64,000 nucleotides of DNA, from assembly GCF_954871325.1 (NCBI RefSeq), contig NC_088777.1, positions 12,191,366-12,255,365 on the forward strand. Reading direction: 5' to 3'. Both the position numbers and the translations under genes were made by a program. Below, in pieces: positions 1-12,130 of the stretch (position 1 is the stretch's first letter; every line of letters begins with the position of its first letter). The notes under the pieces were generated by a model. The model was not told the origin of the DNA and did not search any database. It worked only from the letters and a program-made list of their open reading frames with translations. The DNA comes from Gordionus sp. m RMFG-2023. Taxonomy: Eukaryota; Nematomorpha; Gordioida; Chordodea; Parachordodidae.

Positions 1-270
1 TGTGGATTCGATTAATTTTGCATATGAATTTACACTATATAGCGCATTTCCACCAAATATCAATACGCCATGATCGAAAATAAATATTTATTTATGAGTT
101 ATATTTCATATTTTAATTACTTTTGGATAAAAAAGTATTAAAAAAGTTGGAAGCCAATTATCCGGGGACCAAATTTTTAGGAGATCAAATTTATTGGGGC
201 CAAATTTCGGTAGGCTGATTTTTCTGGGTACCACATTTCTGTGAGTAAGTTTTTCTAGGGCCAAATTTCC
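1..270. repeat. Interspersed repeat, copy 1 (inverted copy at 17.87-18.15 kb)
   Basis: The stretch contains several imperfect subrepeats built on CCAAATTT, for example around 165-260, and a block CATATGAATTTACACTATAT near 22-41. The reverse complement of 17870-18150 lines up with it over most of its length. The end outside the window is not seen. No coding sequence is visible. Family unknown. Confidence 0.6.
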
Positions 271-1052
271 ATGTAATTACGAGTTTTTTTAAACTTAGAT
301 TATTTCCTTTTAATCACAAAATGGTTCATCTACAAACAAATGCGTAGTATATATAATACTTTTAGAGCAATTTTTTGATATAAATATATTCTTGAACACA
401 GGAGATGCCGCAAATTTAGTGGATGATATGATCAAGATAAAATAGATTTGGATTGGTGAACAATCATAAAAATTATGGTAAGGAAGATTGGAATTAATAC
501 TTAATTAGTAGAAACAATGTTTTTTAGGTATGCAAGAATTTTGTGCCATTAGATGCATAAAATCAATTTAGGATTATGTGCTCTTTACCTAAATGAATAT
601 TATATCATATGATAATAGTATAAACATTTCAAATATATTTCCTCTGGATTGTTTTTATACAGAATTTTCATGCATGGGTTTATTTATATGTATATTATAT
701 ATATATAATTTACATCTGTTCCGAAGTCGTTGCATGTCTCTCTATTCTTAAATTATAGAGTTAGATTTTAGAATTTTATTTAATGTTATATTTTCACAAG
801 GAGACAATATACATTATTTTCCATTTGTAAAAATTTTTAAATAGCGAATCGAATAGGAATAATGCACTATTCTAAACTATTCTACACTATTCGATTCGTA
901 TTTGTTTTTGAATAAATATTTCTTTTACTTTATGTCTAAGGATTGATTGGCATTCTTTCACATTCATGTCACTATATTTTATAATGGGCACAGGATAAAT
1001 ACGATTCTTTATGAATAATTCCTTAAATTTAACAAGTAAAATTTATATTTAG
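271..1052. other. AT-rich sequence upstream of the first visible SUCLG1 exon
   Basis: No coding exon can be supported here. The missing start exon of SUCLG1 should lie here or before the window. I looked for an ATG-containing exon ending in phase 0 before a GT and found no convincing one. Confidence 0.4.
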
Positions 1053-4000
1053 CTACTGATTTTCAAGACTTTTATTGAAGAGCTTATTAAGCATTTACCA
1101 CTATTGTATCGTAATCAATATACATCTACCAGATCTCATCTTAATATTAATAATAACACAAAGTTAATATGCCAAGGTTTTACTGGAAAACAAGTTTACT
1201 TTCTTAATTGTTCAAATATTTATTTAATATAAAACAGGGCACGTTTCATTCCAAACAAGCATTAGAATATGGGACTAAATTAGTTGGTGGGATTTCTCCT
1301 GGTAAAGGTGGAACCACTCATTTAAATCTTCCTGTTTTTGATACTGTTTATGAGGTATTTTAAAATTTTATTACTGTGATCAAGATTAATTAATTATCTT
1401 TTGATTTAATGAAATATTAAGTATATAGTGATTTCTCAGAATCTTAACGTTTCTTCATTGACTCTCCAATGCGTGTAAGATTGAAATTAAATCTGAAAGC
1501 AGAGATTGAAAAAAAAACAAAAGATTTTTTTTTTAAAGAACAAAATTTTGATAAAATTTTCCCAAAAAATCTTGTCAACCATTTTTTATATATTTTTTTT
1601 CAAACTCTGTATGAAAGTAACATATTTCCCTTCTTTATACACCCCAGAAATCCCCTCAGTTAGGCCATGCCACACATTAATTGTTCCCTCAATGTTTTGT
1701 CAACATTCACATTAATGCTGGTAAAAGCTACTTTAAAAAGGTGGCTGACTATAGCTACAACTACTTTCCTGCTTAGTTACTTTCTCGGAAAAATAGCTTT
1801 TTACTAATTAGTTACCTTCTCAAATAAATGCTCTAAATGTAGCCTAGCTATTTTTGTATCTATTTTTAAAATTAAGTCTGAATTTTCCTTAAGTATGAGC
1901 AGATAAATAAAATATTGTAACCCCAATTATATATTTTTTTATAATCATAAATATAATTTTTATTCCAATATGAATTATAATAATATAACATAATAAAATT
2001 TTTATAATAAACTTTTGGTTATGTATAATTAAATTAGTATATTTTGTATTTGCCATTTAGTAAAGATATCCCTCAAAGTTTTCATCTAGCAAAGTGGTGT
2101 ATCTGTTCTCTCTTATTAGTCCTTCTATTCTTCAGCGCAACATGCCATTGATCTTTTAGAAAGCCTAGACTAGTTAGTCCAGTCTCAAGGGCTTTAACCT
2201 AATGTACATCCCTAGATTTGATTTCTTAACGACATCTTCCATGCAATTTTTCAGTATGGCAATTTTTCAAGAACTTATGATTTGAACATTCATACATTAA
2301 CTTGGCTATCCAGTTGGTACAATATCTGAGAACATTTTGAAATCTCACTTTACTTGATCTATCTAGAGGCCAGTAATTTGCTGTATAAAAATGACCCTAT
2401 GACAGCTCATCCATATGTGCAGAGTCAAGTATAGTGTTGTTAAATGGCTCATTTTGAGCTGATTTTTTAAAACGGCTAACTCAATATTTTAGCCAGAAAA
2501 ATTATGCCTAAACCTCGAGATTTCATCAATATATGTCTAGACCTTTGTTCCTTCTATGAGCAAAATCTTCAGGTTTGCGTAATATTTTTCTGGATGGAAT
2601 ATTGAGTTAGCCGTCTTTAGAAATCGGCTCAAAACGAGCCGTTTAACAACACTAGTCAAGTATGAAAATCTCTTCCCTCATTGCTAGTATATAGTAAACA
2701 TTGAAACTGTAAATTCTCAAAATGCTAAGATGTCTGCCTGCATAAATATTGTCAATTTAGAAATTTGAAATGCTCTCATTTTTGTCATCAATTGTCATTG
2801 GCTGTTTTGTTCTTGTAGTTTGATCCTTATGAACCCATCTTTCTCCCATACTTCTGATACAGCAGGAGCTCTCCTCACATGCTATCTCAAGACATGAGGG
2901 AGGAATAAGTTGGTAAGCTTTAAATATTCATTTAATTTTTTTTTTAAATAGCTAAATACGTAGCTAATGTTTAGCTATAGCCACTCAAAAAATAGCAGCA
3001 CTATTAATTCGATGCCTTTTTATAAAAATAGCATAGATACTGTTCGCTACTCAAAAATATAGTGTTACTTTTAATAGCTACTTTAACAGCATTCATTCAC
3101 ATCCTTTTCCCAGTGACATTGTTCTTCCAGTGAAGTACGCTCATATTTCATTAAAGGTTCTCCTTCCACCCTTTATGCTATTGAAATCTAATACTAGTGG
3201 CAAAAATGTTTTGTTAAGTTTATACATTTTTTATGCAAATTTTCTTAATTTCCTTAAATGTGAGATTATTTAATTTTTGTTGAAGATCTTGCTTTACTAT
3301 ATTTCAATATATTCATCCAAAATAGGACAAGAGCAAATCTTATAATTCCAACACTTTCTTAAAAAAAAATTTTAAATGAAAGAACTTTTTCCAATTAACA
3401 CTTAAAATATCTTATAAATCATAATTAATTTCATACTTTTCCAATTTATTTGACTAAAAATCATTTAGTCATACCCTATTGCTAAAATAATCTCTTATAT
3501 CTTATTTATTCTCACTAAGAATATTGATGATACTGCTCAGTAAAATTTGAATAAAGATCATCAAATCTAATATACTGAGAAATCATCACTAATATATTTA
3601 TTATTTCATCAATTCAAAAGTATATTAACACATACTTTATAATAATTAGAATTTGGCTTCCTATGAAAATATAAAATGTTAATACAATAAAAAATACTAA
3701 TATATTATAGTTTATGACTATTATTAAATATTTTTCTTGTTGCAAATTTTATAACAAAAATTAATATAATTTTAGCTACCCTTTTTTTAAAAAAAATAAT
3801 TTGATATTTTTTTAAAACATTACAAATAAATTGAATTTTGGTTCCATTTATTATTATTAGTGAATTATGTATAAAATAAAAAAACAATACATAATTATAT
3901 TTGCAATCATAAATTATCCAAAAATAATAATAATTTTAAAAATATTAGCCCAATCCAATTTATTTTTTTGAAATCGGCCATGATCCAATATTTGATCTGC

Positions 4001-7000
4001 AGAGCCCTAGAAAATATGAATAATTTTTTATTTTGACGGGATTAATTATATTAAAATATACATTGTTTTTTTTATTATTTACACCACCCCTTACATAAAG
4101 GCTAAAGAAAAAACTGGAGCTAATGCCACTGTAATATATGTCCCTCCAGCTGGAGCAGGGGATGCTATAATAGAAGCTATGGATTCTGGCATTGAACTTA
4201 TAGTTTGCATCACTGAAGGTTAAATCAAATCACATGATTATAAAATAAAAAAACTACCTATGAAAATAATAAAAGGATTAAGGATGAGAGGAAATATATT
4301 TATAGACCTGCAGAGGTACCATTTCGGTTCAGCCCGGATTTTTTAAAAATATATTCTATTTATTATTAATTTTTATAGCTAATAATGGCCTGGCCCGGGT
4401 TCTAAAAAAAAATTTTTTAGGCCCAGTCTGGGTATTTAAATAAAAGTTTTTTAGGACCGGCCCAGGTATATTAAAACAAATTAAAATATGGTCCAGCCCA
4501 TGTATCCAGGTTAAGCTTAGTGCCGGGCTTGCGGGTCTCTGAGTTGTATACATATTTAATTTACTACATATATATTTATTTATGTATTTGAGCCCACTAT
4601 GGAACGGTCTGCCTGACCAAATTTCGGCCGGATGAACTCTTACATAGATTGGTTTTCAAAACAAATATATACTTTATAAAAACGAAAATTTTCAATTTAA
4701 ATTTTTTTGAGTATCCCCTAAACATAATTTTAAATACCATTTCCAGGTGTCATCTGATGATTTTAAAAAAAATGAGAAAAAAATTTGATTTTTGTCGGGA
4801 ATTAATTATATTTTGAAACATTTACAACATTACTTTTTTTAATAAACTTCCCTTAAATGTTTTTTCATTTATATACCACCTCTCCCTATCATTTTGAATA
4901 GAATTCCTCAAAATTTACTTTATTCTTCATTCAATCAAATTTCATTTTTTTAAAAAAATAAATAATAGAACTATTAATATTCTCATTTGTTATACTTGCG
5001 TACATCCTAATTCCACCCGAAAAAGAGTCAGGCGGACTCGCGAATCTATTTATTATTTTTAATTATAGGACTGGCACTCAAATATATTTTAAAAAAATTT
5101 AGGTTAGAATCGGCGGACAAAATTTTTTTCAAATTTTTTCTAAAATTTCGGACCGGATTACGAAAACCGGTTTAGCCGCAACCATTACTATAATAATAAC
5201 CTTTTATTTATATTAAGTTCGTTACTGGTGGATTTAAATTATACTTAGTACTTGTTTTAAAATTTTACATATTAAAAAAGGTATACCACAAAAGGATATG
5301 GCCTGGATTAAGACTAAGTTAGGAAGACAAAGAACCACTGAGAATTCATCTAGATTAGTTGGGCCCAACTGTCCGGGTATTATCAAGGTTTTAAATTACG
5401 TTATATCTCAAAAAAATGTTTCATTACAAACTCCTATTTTTATTTTATTTATTATTTAAAAAAAACATAATATTTTTGCCTTATTTATTAAAAAAAAATT
5501 CATATACAAATTTTAGCCCGGAGCTTGCAAAATAGGAATAATGCCTGGTCACATACACAAACCTGGGGTTATAGGTAAATTTTAAATTCTCAAATATTTA
5601 TACTTATTATAGGTTATGAACCTTGGTTTTGCACGTTTTTGAAATATAAGATTTATTCATTTTTTTTTCGCTTTATAAAACGCGTCATTAAGGTATAGTG
5701 AGCCGTTCGGGCACACTCACATACGAAGCCGTTTTACAAACTACCCAGGTTGGGTTAGGACAATCGTTATGTGTGGGAATAGGCGGAGATCCGTTCAATG
5801 GGACAGATTTCGTGGATTGCTTGGAGATATTCTTCAAGGACCCCGATACCAAAGGTTTGTGATAAAGAATCCAGAAAAGATAAAATTATTGAGATTAAGA
5901 TGAATTACATATAAAGTTTATGAAGAAAAGGAAGGAATATGTTAAATCACATTTGGGAAGTCGAAATTCCAGAGCCTTTCATTCCTTTTTTTTGATTGAA
6001 ATGAGACACACACATATATATATATATGATATCAATAAATATATCTATAGGAAAGATTAATAGGGAAGTGATAACATGCCAGGAAATAAAAGATATCAAT
6101 GAAGGTAGGTGGCTATAGGAAAAAAATGTGGAATTTTTAAAAGTCACATTAAAGAGATTATTAGTTTAATTATATTATAAATTTACCCCTAATCTATTTA
6201 TTTTTTTAAAATTAACTTGTTCAAGGAATTATAATGATAGGAGAAATAGGAGGAAACGCGGAAGAAATAGCTGCTGATTATATCAAAAAACACAATACGG
6301 TTTTTCTTATTTTTTAAAAAATTACTTTTGAATCATATATTTTATTAAATCCAATCATTTATTTTGTTGTGCGTAATTGTACCCTTTTAACCCCATTATA
6401 ACATACTCATTCATCAAATCTTTTTGTAAGTTTTTTTGCTTTCAAAATCAACACGTTACCTATGTTGAAAAATTGAATATCTATATATCCCAGTGCCAAT
6501 AATTATCATATCATAATTAGGTGGCGCTAATGCTATTTAGCATAAAAATGTTAATTATTTTGCTAATTTTTTTAAACACTTATATCTAGGGATGTACCAA
6601 TATTTTATATCGGATCGGATCGGGCCTATATTTCACTCATTGTAAAATGTCAGTTATCGGCAAATATTTTAAAATTTTTCTATCTGATAAAAAATGGCGC
6701 TTTTAACAAAAATAAAATATTATAAAATTTTTAAAAAAAGTTATATCTAAAAAACCATTTATTTTTATAAATAAAATCGAAATCCATTTTTATGTTTAAT
6801 TTTTTTAATAGTAATAATTAGTTAATAAACCTTCTGCCATATAGTTATTTTTTTCGCATTCTGTTTTTAGTGATGCTTGTGATATTGACAGTCCCCATCA
6901 CCACAGACTGATCTCTGATAAATTGGAAATTTTGGTATTTCTAAAAAGAAATCTTTGATATATTAATTTTAAATATTAATTTCAAATTTCATAATATATT

Positions 7001-8546
7001 TGTTTATTACTAATTATGTAAATATATTAATGTTATTACTTATTATATAAATAAGTAATTTATCAATAAAAATATTTTATATACTTTTAGAATTGCAATT
7101 GAATTGAAAAACTATAACTGATCATTGTATATATTTAAATGACATATGTTATGGTATAGTAGAATTATAGATGTTATACAAATAAAAAGTATATTAAAAA
7201 TTAAAATCATTGGTATCTTTACATAATACAAAATTAGATATGATATCTGATCGGTAATCTACCGATATCAATTTAATATCTGGAATATCGGATCGGATCG
7301 GCCTCCAAAAAGTGGTATCGGTACACCCCTACGTTATATCGATGGGTTGTCATTTAATTACAGTAATATAAACAGAAAATAAATTATATACCTTTTTTGT
7401 AACTGACCTTATCTTAAAATTTTAGCGTATAATGTCACTTATTTATTTTTTATTTTTTTAAACCAATGTAATATAAAATATTATATATCTTCAAATAAAG
7501 GCTATACAATTATATCTTCGTAATAAATAGGGTGCACATCGCAAGCCAGTTGTTTCTTTCATAGCGGGTCTGACAGCCCCGCCTGGACGTAGAATGGGGC
7601 ACGCTGGAGCTATAACCTCGGGTAAAAGTGGCGGTGCCAGCTCAAAAATAGAAGCTTTAAGAGCTGCTGGGGTTCACGTTACACCTAACCCGTCGTTCCT
7701 TGGAACAGCTATGAATAGTGTAAGTTATTTTTTGATCTATATCAAAAATAAATTTTTTTAAACGAAATATCACTGTATTTAATTTGAGTAAAGCTATTCT
7801 GTCTTTATAAATACAAATACTATATTTATGATATAATTTTGAAGGAAAATAAAAAGTAAATTACCATTTTTTCTTCTATAGTAGTGATATATTATTGTTA
7901 ACACATATTTGGCACTTTTATTTTAGTTAGGCGCTTAAGCTAAATTGTAGAAATCCACATGGTAGATATAAAAATAAAAAACTGGTGAATAAAAATATTA
8001 ACGTCAGGCAATGCTAATTTCTACTGTATAATACAGTAGAAAGAGTATTTGAAAAAATAAAAAGTTGAGCGTTTTATGGCGATTATATAATTTTTTTAAA
8101 ATTATTTGATTTTATGAGATAAAATACTATGCATTGTTATACATTAAAAAAATATAAAACGATTTGTAATATTTTATGAAAATCAAATTAAAAATTTTAC
8201 AACCAGGAACATGTAAATTTAAAAAAATCGAATAATATAAATTTATAGTCGAAAAGCAAAAATATTAATGATTGCGTACCTGCTGAATGATATGAAAATA
8301 TTTTTTTAAAACGCAATTTATATTTTATCTTTAGTCAGTCAGTTTGCTATATTCTCTAAAAGTTTAAAATTTTACTCAATTTTTCTGCAATTGGGATAAA
8401 AAATTTTTGGACAAAGTTATGAAAGAATAGTTATAAAAATATCATTACATTATTGATAAATTATTATTTGAATTTGATTATATTATTTTTTTAAAAAAAA
8501 ATTCTTTTAGGAAATGCAAAAATTTTACGGTGACAAATCAAAATAA
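1053..8546 (+). CDS. SUCLG1: Succinyl-CoA ligase alpha subunit, mitochondrial (nine exons, start exon not found)
   Basis: Alpha subunit of the mitochondrial ATP/GTP-forming succinyl-CoA ligase, which binds CoA and carries the phosphohistidine. Exons: 1053-1193, 1238-1354, 4101-4218, 5281-5387, 5517-5574, 5693-5854, 6226-6299, 7531-7719, 8511-8546 (stop TAA); all phases match and about 333 residues are covered. Visible motifs, in order: [12 protein letters not shown] (CoA-binding fold), [82 protein letters not shown], and [19 protein letters not shown] with the phosphorylated His. The first exon opens right after a stop with a leader-like stretch before [11 protein letters not shown], so a short start exon with the ATG lies upstream and was not identified. 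A few extra residues (TTENSS region) sit before LVGPNCPG and the C terminus is divergent. Five of eight 5' splice sites read GTT. Identity is certain; exon ends are good to a few bases. Confidence 0.95.
1713..3094. mobile_element. Non-autonomous hAT-type element in SUCLG1 intron
   Basis: The ends are inverted: the left begins TAATGCTGGTAAAAGCTAC and the right, reverse complemented, begins GAATGCTGTTAAAGTAGC. It is flanked by an exact 8-bp duplication, ATTCACAT (1705-1712 and 3095-3102), the hAT hallmark. Subterminal stretches are rich in AGCTA on both sides. It is 1382 bp long with no open transposase. A second, smaller hAT element (2432-2654) is inserted in it. Confidence 0.8.
2432..2654. 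mobile_element. Miniature hAT element, TAGTGTTGTTAAA family, nested
   Basis: It is 223 bp with terminal inverted repeats TAGTGTTGTTAAATGGCTC and the matching GAGCCGTTTAACAACACTA, and an exact 8-bp target duplication GTCAAGTA (2424-2431, 2655-2662). The interior holds inverted arms AACGGCTAACTCAATATT. Related copies lie at 27349, 32135, 43778, 46397, 56116 and 57164. It has no coding capacity. Confidence 0.88.
3690..4009. mobile_element. Right-end remnant of the TAGGG...GATCGG hAT-like family
   Basis: The segment ending in GCAGAGCCCTA aligns by eye with the right part of the element at 46183-48620 (shared blocks such as CAATCATAAA.TATCCAAAA and the run ending in ATCCAATATTT). The left end is missing. 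No coding sequence. It lies in the intron before the SUCLG1 exon at 4101. Confidence 0.55.
4303..4541. mobile_element. GC-rich miniature hAT-type element (GACCTGCAGAGG ends)
   Basis: It begins TAGACCTGCAGAGGTACC and ends GCGGGTCTCTG. The interior is a series of GGCCCGGCC-like blocks spaced by T/A runs, very unlike the AT-rich surroundings. No matching 8-bp flanks survive. The same family is seen at 41433, 47745 and 55793. It lies in a SUCLG1 intron. Confidence 0.6.
6587..7331. mobile_element. Non-autonomous hAT-like element, TAGGGATGTACC ends
   Basis: It starts TAGGGATGTACCAATATT and ends in the inverse, ATCGGTACACCCCTA, with repeated GATCGGATCGG blocks just inside both ends. Flanks read CTTATATC on the left and CGTTATATC on the right, a near match offset by one base. 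The interior has no coding frame. It is inserted between the SUCLG1 exons at 6226 and 7531. Confidence 0.65.
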
Positions 8547-11500
8547 AACACCCAGTATTTGGATATTCCAGGAATCGGTATCTGGATAGCTGATAAATAT
8601 TATTTTCAGGAATTCAATATTTCATTTATTTTTTTAGAAATAATCTCAGACTTATAATTCTACTTGGCAGCAAAATATTTATTGTTCACTAGAATCTATA
8701 ATTTAAAAAAATGGATATATATTTTTTTAAGCTTTTTATTTATATGTTTGGATTGAAGATTTTTTCTTACTCTTGAGCATAATATACGACAAACTTAATA
8801 TATTTGTTTTACATACTCATTTGCATGGATACATAAACAATACGAAATTATTGTAATTTTTAAAAAAGTGTTTTGTACAAAAAAATTGATCATGTGATCT
8901 AGTCAGATACTTTACAATAAATAGTAATCGCATTTTGTTCTTACTTCATCTTTTATTTTAAAGACTTTATACAGATATTTCAATTCCCAGCCATTATTTT
9001 ATGTTTTTAAAACCAAAAATCATTATTTATTTTCCATTTTTTTTATCGCCTGAAGATACCACATTCTATTATATCTTATGTATGTTGAGTAAAATTCTGG
9101 AAAAATGGAGGAGGGGGGGGGGGCATTTTACGATTATTCTTCAAGAACCAATATTATTATGAGATGTTGAGAACATCCCCTCCCTCATTTAAAAAAGTTG
9201 ATGGGTCTATCTCCAGAAAATCCAATAGTTAATTATATTTTTATTTGTAAATCTTAAATTGAATACGTTGTATGAATAGAATATTCTCAATTCATAATTG
9301 TACATAAGATGCAATTATAAATAAAATGACTTCAAATTGTTCCAACTTTTAGAGGCATGCCATTTTTGGTAATCATATTTCTTCCTAATGAACCCTAGTG
9401 TTTCCTCTACTACTGATTGCATAATCCTGCAATTTATGTTAATTTTTTTAAATTTGGTTTTGGGTAACATTCTTTATCTCCTGAATAATTAAATTTTTTA
9501 TAAATAAATCAAGTGCATATAGGGTGCAAAATTAAGAAGAGTAGCGTATTACTTCTAAGACTGAGAATCCAAAAAAAATCATTATTTTCTATAACTTCTC
9601 CTCGAATGTTCTGGAATAACTGTTCAAATCTTGTTCTATAAATCCCATATAACTCAAAAAATACGTCACATTATAACTTTTGAATGCGTCACTCATTTTT
9701 TTGTATTGTATTTTATTAAAAGATCTTTGTAATAATATCCTCAAATTTTTTTTTATCAGATCAAGTCTTTTTTAAAAATATTGAGATTAAAAATGCTAAA
9801 ATTTAACAAAAAATTAATTTGTATTCCTCAAAAATTTTTTTTAGAACGGGCTAGATATAGATGGGTTCTCATTATGTTGGATTCATAGTCTTAGAATTAA
9901 TATAGACGCACAACGCCCAATTATATAATGTTATAAAACATCATTTGGCCCCACTTAAATTTTTAAAAATGCTTCATCTTTGCGGAAATCTTTTTGTTAT
10001 ATATTATTATTATAAAAATTGTCTAATATTAATAGTTAATTATTTTAAAAATTTATATCTTGCAATTTATATGCATATTAAATAAAATATGAAAAAAATC
10101 TTATAAATACATGAGATATTTGACCTTAAAATCATTATAATCATAGACTTATAAAAATAAAGGTTATTTCTTTGAAATGTTGATTATTTTCAACAGGTTT
10201 ATTTTAATCGTTGAGCAGTCTATGTTAATATAGGTTTACGGTTAGATTATAGCTGGCTGGTTGCTTTTTTTTTCAAAATTTTTCCCTCATAAATTATATT
10301 AAAAACATTTAGGTTATCAAACAAATCTGATTAGAAAAACTTTTTATAACACGAACGAAGATGATGATAATTTTTTAAATTGAAAATATTAAAAGATTTT
10401 ATAAATATTGTTAAAATTATGTTCCTCAAAGAATAAAAACGAATTTGGATTGGTATCAAGAAAATGATTATCTTCATACTGAGGTTAGGTTGGGCCTAAA
10501 AATAATTTTACCACCTGCATGCCTCTAGTTTCTGCCAATCATTTCAAAGAGCATTATAAACCCAGATTAAATATGATCTTTGTGCAAGACAACGATCTCT
10601 CGCCACATTAACCCTAATAGTTAAGGACCTTTTATGTCCTTGAAAAAAAAAATTGGTAAAAATATGGCCTTTAATTTTACAAAAAAAAATTTTGACTTTC
10701 GATTAGTACAAAAATGTCAGCTGTTGTACAAAAAATGGAGGATCGATATAAGATATATTTCATTAATTATATTTATGTATTAATTTAATTCTATAATTTT
10801 ATTCATGTCCTATTGTGATATGGAGTTCATAGGATCAAAACCTCCCTATTTAATATAATTTACTGATACCGCTTCTTTATCATTTAAAAATCTAATTTGA
10901 CCATTCCAACATGTGTAGAATACCTACCCTATAAAATTTAGATAATTTTATCTTTGTGTATTTTTTTTTAATTTATGAAAAATCTATATAAAAACGAATA
11001 CAAATTAAGAGTAATTTCGAGGCAAAATTGTATGAAAATAACAGTTGTGCATAATCTATGCATGTTGGAATACATTTCTGGTTGAATCAGATTTTTCTGA
11101 TTTAAAAATGGCTATGGGCCGGGCCTAATATTTTTTTTAAAAATTCTAACGGGGTCGGGTTTTGGAAATTGAGAGATTCGAATTTCAATATTACATTTAT
11201 ATAAACATTTAAGAGTATGCCTGTTTTGTGTATAATTTAGGATTAGGAAATTTTTTAGAAAAAATCTAGTCTGTTTAATTTTTTTTTGAGAGTTGGCTTA
11301 TTAAATTTTAGCATATTTGTTCCAAATTTTCTAAAAACGAATGAATTGATAAAATTCTAAAAATATCTGAGGATATTGGAGTCTGTACACATAAAGATTT
11401 TAAAACGCTACTTTTATTTTATCTATCTCGTATGTATATTCCGCCCCCTGCTATGAATTATGCTGATACATGTAGTAATAATATTTGTTATATTAATATA

Positions 11501-12130
11501 TTATACTCATTAAGACGTAGTCAAAAAGGTTGAAGTTAAGCATAATAATAAGTGTTAATTTAATCATTTAAATAATGACTATAATTGTAAAGCGCATAAT
11601 TTAAAGAATGTATAAAACCAAAATATTTATAAAAGAATATAACCCTACAAAAAATACAATCGAATTAGAGAGGGGTAACCTCCCCTAAGGAATATCATGA
11701 TACCCTTATGCTTATATCTTTTTAATTATTTACTATAAATAACTTGTTTTATACCAAATTTATAAATAAATAAATTATAAAAATTCCTATCAAACTAGTT
11801 TTATCAAGTTTAAATTTAGAATATTTATATAACTAATATTATATTACTTATACAATTTACTTATAAAACATCCAGGATATTTTATTTTTAATGATTACAT
11901 AAGTATACACAAGAGAGCTCTTCATTTAGCCTGTATTTTCCAGCTCCCTTCTATTCGAAATTTATTTTTGTCGCATAAAAAACATTAAGGCTTAAATAAA
12001 TATTTGACACAAATATTTATACAAAAACTTCAGAAAAAATCTCAGTTAAAATAATATTAGTCTTTGATTGGCAAATTTTGTAGATTCTCATATCAATAAT
12101 TGATTCATTTTTCTATAAAAAAATATTGTG
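8547..12130. other. Intergenic AT-rich DNA
   Basis: No coding exon, RNA gene or intact element is supported. It holds an 11-G run at 9113-9123 and a short GC-rich GGGCCGGGCC remnant near 11110-11165 that resembles the termini of the GC-rich hAT family. Confidence 0.5.

Noticed and set aside
1469-1715. Two overlapping K/F-rich frames in the first SUCLG1 intron
   Set aside because: Low-complexity A/T sequence with no coding character.
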